Source: DATFVA01 sp963764235 | GTDB taxonomy: Bacteria > Bacteroidota > Ignavibacteria > Ignavibacteriales > Ignavibacteriaceae | NCBI GenBank assembly: GCA_963764235.1 | Contig: CAVXRO010000014.1 | Span: forward strand, 1 to 64,000 | Direction of reading: 5' to 3' | DNA length: 64,000 bases | In this document: piece by piece, positions 45,833-54,756 of the stretch | Position numbering within the stretch: position 1 is the stretch's first letter | Layout: the number at the start of each line of letters is the position of its first letter | Notes under the pieces: model-generated | What the model was told of the DNA's origin: nothing | What the model saw: only the letters and a program-made list of their open reading frames with translations | The model's database searches: none | Made by a program: the position numbers and the translations under genes

Positions 45833-46198
45833 ATGGCAACGCTGAAGGAAATATTAACAAGCAAACCCAGGGGTTTATATTATAAAAACAGGCTTATTCT
45901 TCCTTTCCAGGGAATATTCCTGAAAGTTATTGTTGACGATGATATTATTATGGATTTTTCTCCTTCGTCCAGTCAGATCTACATTACTGAAAATGAGGAC
46001 TATACTGACATCTATTTCAAGAAATATAAACATTTGAAAGATGCAGTTTCAAAGTATGAAGCTGTAAAGATGGTGCTCGTTGAGAAGGGAAAAGATATTT
46101 TTAATTTCGATAACCACCAGAAGATTATTATTTACCTCGGCGAAAAACACCAGGTAAATATCGAAGAGACTGAAGAAGATATTTTATTCATTGAATAA
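45833..46198 (+). CDS. Hypothetical protein within the nuo operon
   Basis: A 121-residue soluble protein with no signal, membrane helix or cysteine. An AGGAG lies 7 bases before the ATG. The sequence is mixed alpha/beta, with a basic N-terminus (LTSKPRGLYYKNRLILPF), acidic middle (DDDIIMDFSPSS, ENEDYTDIYF) and an acidic C-terminus (IEETEEDILFIE). I do not recognise the family. Its tight placement between the ion transporter and nuoN (41 bases) indicates co-expression with complex I membrane genes, perhaps as an accessory or assembly factor; this is inference. Confidence 0.75.
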   Translation: MATLKEILTSKPRGLYYKNRLILPFQGIFLKVIVDDDIIMDFSPSSSQIYITENEDYTDIYFKKYKHLKDAVSKYEAVKMVLVEKGKDIFNFDNHQKIIIYLGEKHQVNIEETEEDILFIE

Positions 46199-46239
46199 TT
46201 CAGATTGCCGGAATTAAGGCATAACAAAGGCTTAAAATT

Positions 46240-47670
46240 ATGCTCAGTAGTATTCAGGAATTTTACGATATTATGCCGCTGGTTATAGTCGGCGCGGGAA
46301 TTCTTATTTCATTATTAGTTGAAATGTTCAGGAAAGAAAGCGAAACGGCAGTCAGCTGGATTTCCGTAATAATATTTCTTGCCGCAGCTTTTTATTCGCT
46401 TGCCACAGTAAATTCTGTCTCGGTGGTTATGCAGAATATGCTGGCAACCGGGGGAACGGTAAATATATTTTATTTCATTTTTACTTTCGGTGCCGCACTG
46501 GTTTGTCTTTTATCGATGGATTATCTGAAGAAATATGGAGCTCATTACGGAGAGTTCTACCTTCTTGTGCAGTGTTCTGTGCTGGGTATGATGTTTATGG
46601 CAGGAGCAAAAGATCTGTTTACAATTTTCCTAGGCCTTGAACTTATGTCGATTAGTTTCTATGCACTGGCAGGATTCAACAGAAGGAGGACCACAGCTAA
46701 TGAAGCCGCACTTAAATATTTTTTGTTAGGTGCTTTTGCAACAGGTTTTACTGTATACGGGATTGCACTTATCTACGGTTCTGCGGGAACAACCTCAATT
46801 GAAGGAATAATTTCCAGGTTTGGAAATTTATCCGGCGATTTCATCTTTGTTACCGGGATCCTCTTGTTCCTGATTGGTTTCTCATTTAAGATCGCAGCCT
46901 TTCCGTTTCATATGTGGGTGCCCGATGTATATGAAGGTTCAGCAACAACTGTATCTGGTTTATTCTCAACGGGCGGTAAAGCTGCAGCATTCAGTGCCAT
47001 TATTGTTACACTGGGTACGATATTCAGTACAGCATCGCCGCATTTATTTACACCTTACCTTGCTGTCATTGCAGTTCTCTCGATGCTCTTCGGAAGCATT
47101 GTTGCTATAGTTCAGGATAATATAAAACGAATGCTTGCATATTCTTCTATAGCCCACGCAGGCTATATGCTGATAGGCTTTGCCGCAGGAAATTATGATG
47201 GAATTGCAGGAGTTATATTCTACCTGGCTGCCTACACTTTTATGAATCTGGGAGCATTCGGCATAGTTTCTATTGTGGAAGGGAAGGATGAGACGAACCT
47301 TTCTATCCGTTCCTATGCCGGTCTTGCTTCAAGAAATCCTTTACTGGCCGGACTACTTTCAGTATTCATGTTCTCCCTGGCGGGAATTCCGCCTTTTGCT
47401 GGATTCTTCGGTAAGTATTACGTCTTTATTGCAGCCATCGAATCGGGATTAACCTGGCTGGCCATAATTGGTGTTATTTCAAGCGTGATTAGTGTTTACT
47501 TCTATCTAAGAATAGTAGTCTTAATGTATTTCAGGGATGCTGAGGAGGTGGTCGCACCTTCACAGACAAATACAGGGTTGCTTGCTGTGATTATTTCAGT
47601 TCTTCTGGTTATCATACTTGGGGTTGCCCCCGGCACAATTATCGGATTAATCTCATCATTCCTTTCATAA
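46240..47670 (+). CDS. nuoN: NADH-quinone oxidoreductase subunit N (canonical set)
   Basis: 476 residues, about 14 helices. The TM5 glutamate (IFLGLELMSISFYAL), the following TANEAALKYFLLG lysine, the TM7 lysine (GFSFKIAAFPFHMWVPDVYEG), GGKAAAF and the TM12 lysine (GFFGKYYVF) are all conserved, in contrast with the NuoN at 13654. It closes the second nuo locus and is followed by a possible terminator at 47697-47746. Confidence 0.96.
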   Translation: MLSSIQEFYDIMPLVIVGAGILISLLVEMFRKESETAVSWISVIIFLAAAFYSLATVNSVSVVMQNMLATGGTVNIFYFIFTFGAALVCLLSMDYLKKYGAHYGEFYLLVQCSVLGMMFMAGAKDLFTIFLGLELMSISFYALAGFNRRRTTANEAALKYFLLGAFATGFTVYGIALIYGSAGTTSIEGIISRFGNLSGDFIFVTGILLFLIGFSFKIAAFPFHMWVPDVYEGSATTVSGLFSTGGKAAAFSAIIVTLGTIFSTASPHLFTPYLAVIAVLSMLFGSIVAIVQDNIKRMLAYSSIAHAGYMLIGFAAGNYDGIAGVIFYLAAYTFMNLGAFGIVSIVEGKDETNLSIRSYAGLASRNPLLAGLLSVFMFSLAGIPPFAGFFGKYYVFIAAIESGLTWLAIIGVISSVISVYFYLRIVVLMYFRDAEEVVAPSQTNTGLLAVIISVLLVIILGVAPGTIIGLISSFLS

Positions 47671-47696
47671 ATGTTATTTTATACTTGAATTTTGTT

Positions 47697-47746
47697 TGCC
47701 GGTTTGAAAGTTTAATAGGTTACTGAATTAAATAACCGGCATTTTT
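47697..47746 (+). terminator. Possible terminator of the second nuo locus
   Basis: TGCCGGTT (47697-47704) can pair with AACCGGCA (47734-47741), followed by TTTTT. The loop of 29 bases is long, so efficiency is uncertain. Confidence 0.45.
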
Positions 47747-47762
47747 ATATCAGGAAATAAAT

Positions 47763-49331
47763 ATGATACCATTGTTTTCTACCAGTCAGATACGTGAAAC
47801 GGACGATTGGGCTATAAAGGAGCTTAAGGTACCCGGTGTCGTTTTAATGGAGAATGCCTCTCTTGAGATTTTTAACTATATAGAGGCAGTTCGTGAAGAA
47901 CAAAATCTGACACGCAAGATCGCAATAATCTGCGGGAAAGGAAATAATGGGGGAGACGGCTATGCAGCCGCAAGGCATTTCCTGAATAACGGATATGAAA
48001 CAGCGGTAGTTAAGATCGGCGAAGAAAGTGAAATGTCATCCGACTGCAAAACAAATTTTACTATACTCAGGAATCTTGGTGGAGAGAATAAATCACTTAC
48101 CATAAGCGACTATAATTCAATCAGCGATATCAGGAAGGTTAAACACTTCCCGATAATTGCAGATGCGATGCTGGGAAGCGGGATTGAAGGTGCCTTAAGG
48201 GAGCCGTATAAATCGATTGTTGATGAATTAAATAAGTATACTTCTCTTAAGGCAGCTATTGATATTCCCAGTGGTTTAAGTGCTGATAAAGGTTTCGCGC
48301 AAAGTGCATTTCAGGCTGACCTTACCGTTACTCTCGGAGAATTAAAGAAGGGTCTTTTTTTCGGGAAAGGTTCGGTTTATTGCGGCGAGGTATATAAAGG
48401 AAGTATAGGCATCGGTTTTTCTGTATATGACCGCTACGATACCTCTGAATATCTTATTGAGCCGGAAGATGCCTTGCAGTTTCTGCCGAAGAAAAAGAAG
48501 GATGAATATAAATATTCAGCAGGGAAGGTTTTTACAATTGCGGGTTCAGGTGACCTGCCGGGTGCTGCAGTACTGACATCAAAAGCTGCGCTGACTTCCG
48601 GAACTGGTGCTTCTATACTTTCTTATCCAAGATCGGTAAGACGCCTTGTACACAAAAATCTGGGTGAAGTTATAGTAGATGCATACAATGATAATAATAA
48701 AGAAATCCTCACTGCCGAAAACGTCAAAGAACTTAATAAAAGAATAAAGTGGGCTGATGTGGTGGCAATGGGACCTGGTCTCGGCAGAGAACAGGCTACT
48801 CAGGAAGCAGTTCTACAAATATTAAAAGAAAAGAAATATAAAAATATTGTGCTGGATGCAGATGCTATTTTCGCGGTTGGTGAAGACAGTTATCAACATT
48901 ACGATCTGAAGGATGCAGTACTTACTCCCCACCATGCAGAATTCGCCCACCTGATTGGCATTGAACTTAGCGAAATTGAGAAAGATATTCTGCATTATGG
49001 TCATAATTTTGCCGGGGAAACGGGATCATATCTTGTGCTTAAAGGAGCCCCGACAATAATTTTTACACCTGGCGGTGATGCCCTGATAAACACAACAGGG
49101 AATCCGGGAATGGCTAAATTTGGAACCGGGGATGTTTTGACCGGTGTGATAGCTTCATTCATCGCCCAGAAAAAAAATAAGGAGGAAGCAGTAACCGGAG
49201 CCGTATATATTCACAGTTTAGCGGCAGACCTGCTTCTTAAAAAATCTACTGAATTCGGATATACAGCATCCGATATAAGCCGTAATATATCTTCAGCAAT
49301 CAAATTTTTAAGGAAAACTTTTGCTCAATAA
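47763..49331 (+). CDS. nnr: Bifunctional NAD(P)H-hydrate epimerase / dehydratase
   Basis: 522 residues with two fused domains that repair hydrated NAD(P)H. The N-terminal YjeF_N epimerase domain (about 1-220) has ICGKGNNGGDGYAAARHFL and DAMLGSGIEGALREPY; the C-terminal ADP/ATP-dependent dehydratase of the ribokinase-like fold (about 240-515) has AGSGDLPGAAVLTSKAAL, MGPGLGRE, LTPHHAEFAHL and the catalytic NPGMAKFGTGDVLTG. The length is normal for the fused protein. The last 11 bases overlap the VanZ-like gene. Confidence 0.95.
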   Translation: MIPLFSTSQIRETDDWAIKELKVPGVVLMENASLEIFNYIEAVREEQNLTRKIAIICGKGNNGGDGYAAARHFLNNGYETAVVKIGEESEMSSDCKTNFTILRNLGGENKSLTISDYNSISDIRKVKHFPIIADAMLGSGIEGALREPYKSIVDELNKYTSLKAAIDIPSGLSADKGFAQSAFQADLTVTLGELKKGLFFGKGSVYCGEVYKGSIGIGFSVYDRYDTSEYLIEPEDALQFLPKKKKDEYKYSAGKVFTIAGSGDLPGAAVLTSKAALTSGTGASILSYPRSVRRLVHKNLGEVIVDAYNDNNKEILTAENVKELNKRIKWADVVAMGPGLGREQATQEAVLQILKEKKYKNIVLDADAIFAVGEDSYQHYDLKDAVLTPHHAEFAHLIGIELSEIEKDILHYGHNFAGETGSYLVLKGAPTIIFTPGGDALINTTGNPGMAKFGTGDVLTGVIASFIAQKKNKEEAVTGAVYIHSLAADLLLKKSTEFGYTASDISRNISSAIKFLRKTFAQ

Positions 49332-49725
49332 ACTTGAAACAAACAGGAAGTGGCTCATCTACTTTCCTTTGATTCTCTACTGGCTGATATTATTCGTTGC
49401 GACAACCCTTCCATCGGCGGATTTGCCGAATACCGGAGTGAGCGATAAGGTGGAACACTTTACAGCATACATGATTCTGGCTGTTCTTCTTAACCTTACA
49501 CTGATGTTCCAGAATAAATACCCGAAACTTAAAAAAAAGGCCTGGCTTTATACCTTAATATTTGTCCTCACGTATGCAGGTCTTGATGAATTTCACCAGC
49601 TTTTCATACCAGGGAGGGATTGTGATATACTTGACTGGTTATCAGATGCCTCAGGTGTACTGCTTGGTTTAGCTTTTATAAAAATACTGGTTATTTTTTC
49701 CAGGTATAAGCCTCAAACCGGATGA
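49321..49725 (+). CDS. VanZ-like membrane protein
   Basis: 134 residues with about four membrane helices. Family marks are LFVATTLPS near the N-terminus, SDKVEHFTAYMILAVLL (the conserved D-K-x-x-H-F), and the acidic YAGLDEFHQLFIPGRDCDILDWLSDASGVLLG. TTG at 49321 is the probable start, overlapping the end of nnr, with AAGGAAAA just upstream. VanZ-like proteins are widespread small membrane proteins; vanZ itself gives low teicoplanin resistance, but no resistance role is implied here. Confidence 0.88.
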   Translation: MLNKLETNRKWLIYFPLILYWLILFVATTLPSADLPNTGVSDKVEHFTAYMILAVLLNLTLMFQNKYPKLKKKAWLYTLIFVLTYAGLDEFHQLFIPGRDCDILDWLSDASGVLLGLAFIKILVIFSRYKPQTG

Positions 49726-49810
49726 AAATTAGTGTTTTCTAGTTCGGGCAAAAAAATATACCTTTTCGGTGGAACTAATGATTATTACAGTAGTAAGAAT
49801 AGTAGCAGAA

Positions 49811-49842
49811 TTTGACAAAAGAAACATCATTTATTAACTTGG
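49811..49842 (+). promoter_or_regulatory. Putative tonB promoter
   Basis: TTTG (49811-49814), 20 bases, then TAACTTGG (49835-49842) matches the Bacteroidota consensus with one mismatch in the -7 box. The tonB ATG is at 49878. Confidence 0.5.
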
Positions 49843-49877
49843 CGGGCGAATAATTTGCCCTTTAGGAGGAGTTGGTA

Positions 49878-50531
49878 ATGGCACTAAATAAAAATCCCAA
49901 AGCGGATTTGAAACGCAGCTACAAAAGGATTTTCGAGTTGAGTTTGATAATTGCTCTCGCAATTTTAATAGTTGCGTTTAAGTTTTTCCCGCATCTTAAA
50001 ACCACAACTGCGCTGTCGGAAGGACCACAGGAATTGTTCAAGGTTGAAGATGTTGAGCAGACCAAACAGGAGAACAGACCTCCGCCGCCTCCCAAACCCC
50101 CGATACCTATTGAAGCTCCTTCTGAGGATGTTCTTGAAGATATTGAAATCGGTGAAACTGAACTTAATGTTAACGAACAGGTTGAGGCTCCGCCGCCTCC
50201 AAAAGTTGAAAAAAAGGTTGAGGAGGAACCTCAGTATTTCGTAGCCGTTGAAGAGATGCCCGAACCTATAGGTGGTATTCAGGCAATTCAAAGCAAGATA
50301 GTTTACCCTGAAATTGCTAAAAGAGCTGGAATTGAAGGTAAAGTTTATGTGCTTGCTTTCGTTGATGAAACAGGAACTGTGACTAAAGCAGAGATTATAA
50401 AAGGTTTGGGTGCAGGACTTGATGATGCGGCCTTAAACGCAGTAAAGGCTACTAAGTTCAAGCCGGGTAAACAGAGAGGAAAACCTGTCAAAGTTCAGGT
50501 CTCTATTCCTATAGTATTTAGGCTTCAATAA
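49878..50531 (+). CDS. tonB: TonB family energy transducer
   Basis: 217 residues from the ATG at 49878, which has a strong AGGAGGA site 7 bases upstream. A short basic cytoplasmic tail is followed by one membrane helix (about 21-38), a proline/acidic linker (RPPPPPKPPIPIEAP, VEAPPPPKVEKK) spanning the periplasm, and a C-terminal TonB domain (about 133-217: YPEIAKRAGIEGKVYVLAFVDETG, ALNAVKATKFKPGKQRGKPV). It would transmit proton-motive force to outer-membrane receptors. No exbB, exbD or receptor gene is adjacent. Its own promoter and terminator make it monocistronic. Confidence 0.94.
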   Translation: MALNKNPKADLKRSYKRIFELSLIIALAILIVAFKFFPHLKTTTALSEGPQELFKVEDVEQTKQENRPPPPPKPPIPIEAPSEDVLEDIEIGETELNVNEQVEAPPPPKVEKKVEEEPQYFVAVEEMPEPIGGIQAIQSKIVYPEIAKRAGIEGKVYVLAFVDETGTVTKAEIIKGLGAGLDDAALNAVKATKFKPGKQRGKPVKVQVSIPIVFRLQ

Positions 50532-50551
50532 TTACTCTTCTTGCAAAATTG

Positions 50552-50580
50552 ATTGGCGTCCCCGGGACGCCAATTCTTTT
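50552..50580 (+). terminator. Rho-independent terminator after tonB
   Basis: A GC-rich hairpin (ATTGGCGTCCC with GGGACGCCAAT) is followed by TCTTTTT, starting 20 bases after the tonB stop. Confidence 0.9.
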
Positions 50581-50666
50581 TAAACAAACCATTTACCGGG
50601 AAATTTAATTTCTTCGGCGTTATATTTATATATTAATACTAAAAATAATATTAATATGGCTGGTTA

Positions 50667-51698
50667 ATGGTTCAGAAGAAAGTGAATACAGAAAATAAGG
50701 TTTGGCTCACTCTCTTTGTTATAATTCTTACCATTTTTAATCTGCTTTTTATCATATACATCAAATATGATAATCAACATCTGCCTCTTTCTGATTTCAG
50801 ACTTTATTACCCGGGGAACCTTTTCAATATATTCTTCAGCTTTGCACTTATTGCAGGATTGATAGCATATATGTTGAAGGGAAAAACAAATCTATCTCCC
50901 GTCTCTATTTTTGTACCTGCTGCAGCGATGACAATCTTCCTTTTTGTAGCCTGGATATTTTCAAAATCATCCCTTTCTTTACCTGATGTCACTATCCTGA
51001 ATCAGCCTTTGAATAAGATATTTATCAGTGGATTATTTTTTATTTATCAGTTCATTCAGTTTATGTTGATAGTAGAAGTCTGGCTGAGCTTATCCCAAAA
51101 ATCAAATTTAATCTTTTTGCGTGCTGTGGTTGATTCTGTATTAATTACTATGATACTGCTCGTGTTTTCTTTTTTCTATTTAAATTTTAATAAAGCCCCC
51201 GACGGAGAGTTTTTCCTGAGCGGAAAAGGGAATAATGTGGGGGTTGTTCTGGGTGCGGCGGTATGGACGAATGAACCGAGCCCGAGTTTAAAATCGCGTG
51301 TAGATAAAGCATTCAGGCTGTATAAAGACGGCAGCCTTCAGAAGATCCAGTTGACCGGTGGCAATGCTCCGGGAGAATTGAGTGAGGCTGAAATCGCATA
51401 TAATTACCTTAAAACCAGAAAAATAGATACTGCGGATATCTGGATTGAAAAAAGAACAACCTCAACTACCGAGCAGATTCAGTTTATTAAAAGAAACCTC
51501 AGCATAAAGCCCGGTGTCAATGACATCATCATCATATCTGATTCGTACCATTTACCGAGGGTAAAGGAAATTGCTGATTTTTATCTTCTCGATGTTGAAG
51601 TTGTTCCTTCAGACCTTGATTTGAGATTTGAGAATAAATTATATAATAAAGTAAGGGAAAGTGCCGCAATTTTAATATTTTGGTTCTTCGCAATTTAA
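50667..51698 (+). CDS. YdcF/ElyC-like (DUF218) membrane protein
   Basis: 343 residues. The N-terminal half contains about five membrane helices (to residue 180). The C-terminal half is a DUF218 domain: GVVLGAAVWTNEPSPSLKSRV (about 192-212), LTGGNAPGELSEAEIAYNYL, ERRTTSTTEQ-like and IISDSYHLPRVKEIA (about 289). DUF218 proteins include E. coli SanA and ElyC, involved in envelope integrity and lipid-carrier use. The orientation and 27-base gap suggest it may be co-transcribed with the downstream dehydrogenase, although their functions look unrelated. Confidence 0.88.
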   Translation: MVQKKVNTENKVWLTLFVIILTIFNLLFIIYIKYDNQHLPLSDFRLYYPGNLFNIFFSFALIAGLIAYMLKGKTNLSPVSIFVPAAAMTIFLFVAWIFSKSSLSLPDVTILNQPLNKIFISGLFFIYQFIQFMLIVEVWLSLSQKSNLIFLRAVVDSVLITMILLVFSFFYLNFNKAPDGEFFLSGKGNNVGVVLGAAVWTNEPSPSLKSRVDKAFRLYKDGSLQKIQLTGGNAPGELSEAEIAYNYLKTRKIDTADIWIEKRTTSTTEQIQFIKRNLSIKPGVNDIIIISDSYHLPRVKEIADFYLLDVEVVPSDLDLRFENKLYNKVRESAAILIFWFFAI

Positions 51699-51724
51699 CT
51701 TTTTTCAAATAATGGAGATTAAGC

Positions 51725-52837
51725 ATGGTTAATTTTGAAGTTATTGAAGAATTTGATCATGAACAGGTTGTCTTCTGTTCCAATAAAGAGGCTGGATTAA
51801 GAGCAATAATAGCTATTCATAACACTACACTGGGTCCTGCACTGGGCGGAACCCGTATGTGGAATTACAAGAGTCACGATGATGCTTTGAAAGATGTACT
51901 CAGATTGTCAAGGGGAATGACTTACAAGGCTGCAGTTTCCGGGTTAAATCTGGGAGGTGGTAAAGCTGTTATTATAGGTGATTCAGCCACTCAGAAAAAT
52001 GAGCTGCTTTTCAGAACATTCGGAAAATTTATCGAAGGTCTGGCAGGAAGGTATATCACCGCTGAAGATGTAGGAACTTCCGTTACTGATATGGAATATG
52101 TAAGGATGGAAACAAAATATGTTACCGGAGTCTCAAAAGCTCTTGGAGGTTCCGGCGATCCTTCACCTGTGACCGCATACGGTGTTTTTGTTGGAATGAA
52201 AGCCTGTGCGAAATTTAAGTGGGGAAGTGATTCCCTGGCCGGGAAAAAAATAGCTGTACAGGGGGCAGGTCAGGTTGCAAGGTATTTGTGCGAACATCTT
52301 TATAATGAAGGTGCGGAAATCTTTATCACTGACATTAATGAAAGCAAGATAAACAGAGTCATGGAAACAGTTAAGGCACAGGTTGTGAAACCTGAGGAAA
52401 TATACGGCCTGGATGTTGATATTTTTTCACCGAATGCTTTGGGCGCCATAATAAATAATGATACCATTGGAAAATTGAAAGCTGAAATAGTTGCCGGTGG
52501 TGCTAACAACCAGCTTGAGAAAGAGGACATCCATGGTCCGTTACTGATGGAAAAAAGTATTTTGTATGCTCCGGATTATGTCATAAATGCGGGAGGATTG
52601 ATAAATGTAGCAAATGAACTTGAGGGCTACAGGCAGGACCGTGCATTAAAGCAGGCAGAAAAAATTTATGATGTAATCGGAAGAATACTGGGAATCTCAG
52701 CAAAAGAAAATATTCCTACATATGAGGCTTCCAATAAAATGGCTGAAGAAAGACTCGAAAGCGTCGGGAGAATAAGTAATATATATACAGGGCAGTCGGT
52801 TTTTTCAGGCAGGCTTGGTGAGTTATTTCATAAATAG
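51725..52837 (+). CDS. Leucine/valine/phenylalanine-type amino acid dehydrogenase
   Basis: 370 residues. NAD-dependent oxidative deamination of branched-chain or aromatic amino acids is the family reaction. The substrate-side motif GLNLGGGKAVI with its catalytic lysine, the region TAEDVGTSVTDMEYV, and the NAD-binding loop VQGAGQVARYLCEHL (about 180) followed by acidic ITDIN are present. The layout matches Leu-DH/Phe-DH and not the longer glutamate dehydrogenases. A GGAG lies 8 bases before the ATG. Substrate preference cannot be decided from the sequence; leucine dehydrogenase is the most common in this phylum. Confidence 0.9.
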   Translation: MVNFEVIEEFDHEQVVFCSNKEAGLRAIIAIHNTTLGPALGGTRMWNYKSHDDALKDVLRLSRGMTYKAAVSGLNLGGGKAVIIGDSATQKNELLFRTFGKFIEGLAGRYITAEDVGTSVTDMEYVRMETKYVTGVSKALGGSGDPSPVTAYGVFVGMKACAKFKWGSDSLAGKKIAVQGAGQVARYLCEHLYNEGAEIFITDINESKINRVMETVKAQVVKPEEIYGLDVDIFSPNALGAIINNDTIGKLKAEIVAGGANNQLEKEDIHGPLLMEKSILYAPDYVINAGGLINVANELEGYRQDRALKQAEKIYDVIGRILGISAKENIPTYEASNKMAEERLESVGRISNIYTGQSVFSGRLGELFHK

Positions 52838-52910
52838 AGCATTATAAGTACATTATTCAGAATATTTTTATAAATTCAGTTGTTCTTTATAAACTTGGTA
52901 GCTTAGTAAA

Positions 52911-53393
52911 ATGACACATATGTTTAAAAGAAGAGTCGTAAGGGAAAGGGTACTCCAGATTTTGTATGCGTTTGAATTAAACAGTGAATCACTGCAATTA
53001 TTATCTGAGGGGGTCCTGGCGGATTTGAATGACCCTGTCGACAAAAAGTTCGCTAATGATCTTGTAAACAGGGTAATCATCCACCAGAAGGAACTGGATA
53101 TAAAAATAAAAGCGAGAGTCGATAACTGGGAAATGGGAAGGATTGCATTAATTGATAAGCTTCTGCTTCGTATGGGTATCTGCGAGCTTTTCTATTTCCC
53201 AGATATCCCTCCTAAAGTTACCATCAATGAATCTATAGAAATAGCAAAAATTTATAGTACTGCGGGCAGCGGAAAATTTATAAATGGAATCCTTGATGCG
53301 ATCCTCAATGAATTAAAACACGAAGGTAAACTTAATAAAAGCGGCAGGGGGTTGATGGAGGAAACCATTTCAAAACAAACTCACAAAAAGTAA
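52911..53393 (+). CDS. nusB: Transcription antitermination factor NusB
   Basis: 160 residues, all helical, of the NusB fold. Conserved parts are RRVVRERVLQILYAFELN at the N-terminus and LLRMGICELFYFPDIPPKVTINESIEIAK...KFINGILDAI at the C-terminus. It binds boxA RNA with NusE to keep rRNA transcription processive. The ATG at 52911 and a second at 52920 (MFKRRVV) are both possible; neither has a clear ribosome site. The MFS gene begins 6 bases after its stop. Confidence 0.95.
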   Translation: MTHMFKRRVVRERVLQILYAFELNSESLQLLSEGVLADLNDPVDKKFANDLVNRVIIHQKELDIKIKARVDNWEMGRIALIDKLLLRMGICELFYFPDIPPKVTINESIEIAKIYSTAGSGKFINGILDAILNELKHEGKLNKSGRGLMEETISKQTHKK

Positions 53394-53399
53394 TCCTGG

Positions 53400-54656
53400 A
53401 TGAAGGGAAGAAGCAGAATTTTTGTCTGGACATTATTCGATTTTGCGAATACTGCTTTTTCCGTAATAATCGTTACTGTTATTTACTCCAAGTATTTCTC
53501 TAATTACGTTACAGGCGGACAAAGATGGCTGTGGGGACTGGCTGTAAGCCTTTCTATGGTAATAGCAGCTTTGCTCAGTCCTCCGCTTGGGGCTATTGCA
53601 GATGTTTCAAGGAACAGAAAGCGGTTTCTCCTTATGTTTACATTGCTTTCTGTAAGCTGTACTGCACTTATGTTTTTCGTTGATAAGGGGGATATCATTT
53701 CCGGGTTCATTCTTTTCGTACTTGCTAATATAGGATTTGAAGCCGGTCTGGTGTTTTATGACGCGTTCCTTCCCAATCTTACAAATAAGAAAAATTTCGG
53801 AAGGGTTTCGGGATATGGTTTTGCTATGGGATATGTGGGAGCCCTGGCTGTTTTGCTGATTGTCATGATCATTCTTCCCTCAGCGGATTCACCTGATTAT
53901 TATTTTTATATCAGATTAACTTTTATTGTGGCTGCGGCATTCTTTCTTTTCTTTTCGGCACCCTTATTTCTTTTCGTGAGTGAACCGCGTATTTCTGAAC
54001 CTATTAAAAAAGATTTGCTGAAAGAGGGCATAAATAAAAGTTTCAGTACATTCAAAGCTATTTTCTTTCAGAAGAAATATCCAGCAATATCAAGATTCCT
54101 TTTTGCTTTCTTTCTATATAACGATGCAATAATAACTATCATAGCATTTGCCTCCATATTTGCATCTAATATCCTGAAAATGAACGATGAACAGATCATC
54201 ATGTTCTTCGTAATTGTCCAGACCACAGCAGTTGCAGGTTCATTTATCTTTGGTATAATCTCTGATCATATCGGTCCGAAAAAGACAATAACGATGACAC
54301 TTGCAGTCTGGCTGCTTGTAATAATCGGTGCTTTTTTCGTACAGACTATTACGGAATTTTATATCGTTGGTTTGCTGGCAGGTCTGTCTATAGGGAGTTC
54401 ACAATCCTGCAGCAGAAGCCTGATGGCTCTGTTGACTCCCCATGAGCGGGAAGCTGAATTCTTCGGATTTTTTGATGGGTTGTTCGGTAAATCATCAGCT
54501 GTAGTAGGCCCTTTCGTATATGGGGTAATATCCGACCTTTCTAATGAAAGATTTGCAGCCCTGGCTATAGGTTTGTTTTTTATTGCGGGCCTTATAATAC
54601 TTCAGAAGGTTCAGGTACCCTCTTACAAAGAGGCTTCGGCAGAGGATATCGCCTGA
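53400..54656 (+). CDS. MFS transporter of the UMF1/Atg22-like family
   Basis: 418 residues with 12 predicted membrane helices. The N-terminal WTLFDFANTAFSVIIVTVIY is the diagnostic UMF1/Btp1/Atg22 opening. PLGAIADVSRNRKRFL matches the loop 2-3 MFS signature and FGIISDHIGPKKTI its counterpart in the second half. These permeases are thought to export amino acids or other small molecules. It lies 6 bases after nusB and converges with the phosphatase gene at 54757; no obvious hairpin lies in the 100-base gap. Confidence 0.92.
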   Translation: MKGRSRIFVWTLFDFANTAFSVIIVTVIYSKYFSNYVTGGQRWLWGLAVSLSMVIAALLSPPLGAIADVSRNRKRFLLMFTLLSVSCTALMFFVDKGDIISGFILFVLANIGFEAGLVFYDAFLPNLTNKKNFGRVSGYGFAMGYVGALAVLLIVMIILPSADSPDYYFYIRLTFIVAAAFFLFFSAPLFLFVSEPRISEPIKKDLLKEGINKSFSTFKAIFFQKKYPAISRFLFAFFLYNDAIITIIAFASIFASNILKMNDEQIIMFFVIVQTTAVAGSFIFGIISDHIGPKKTITMTLAVWLLVIIGAFFVQTITEFYIVGLLAGLSIGSSQSCSRSLMALLTPHEREAEFFGFFDGLFGKSSAVVGPFVYGVISDLSNERFAALAIGLFFIAGLIILQKVQVPSYKEASAEDIA

Positions 54657-54756
54657 TATACATGGTCACAAGCTCCCATCTTTGATCTCCACTGTCAGGG
54701 ATAAATAGGCCGCTCTTTTCTCAGAGGTATTTTATCGGGCGTAAGGGTTCTTCAAA

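Noticed and set aside
49965..50291. Arginine/leucine-rich ORFs overlapping tonB in other frames
   Set aside because: They arise from the proline-rich linker codons; tonB has a strong ribosome site, helix and conserved C-terminal domain.
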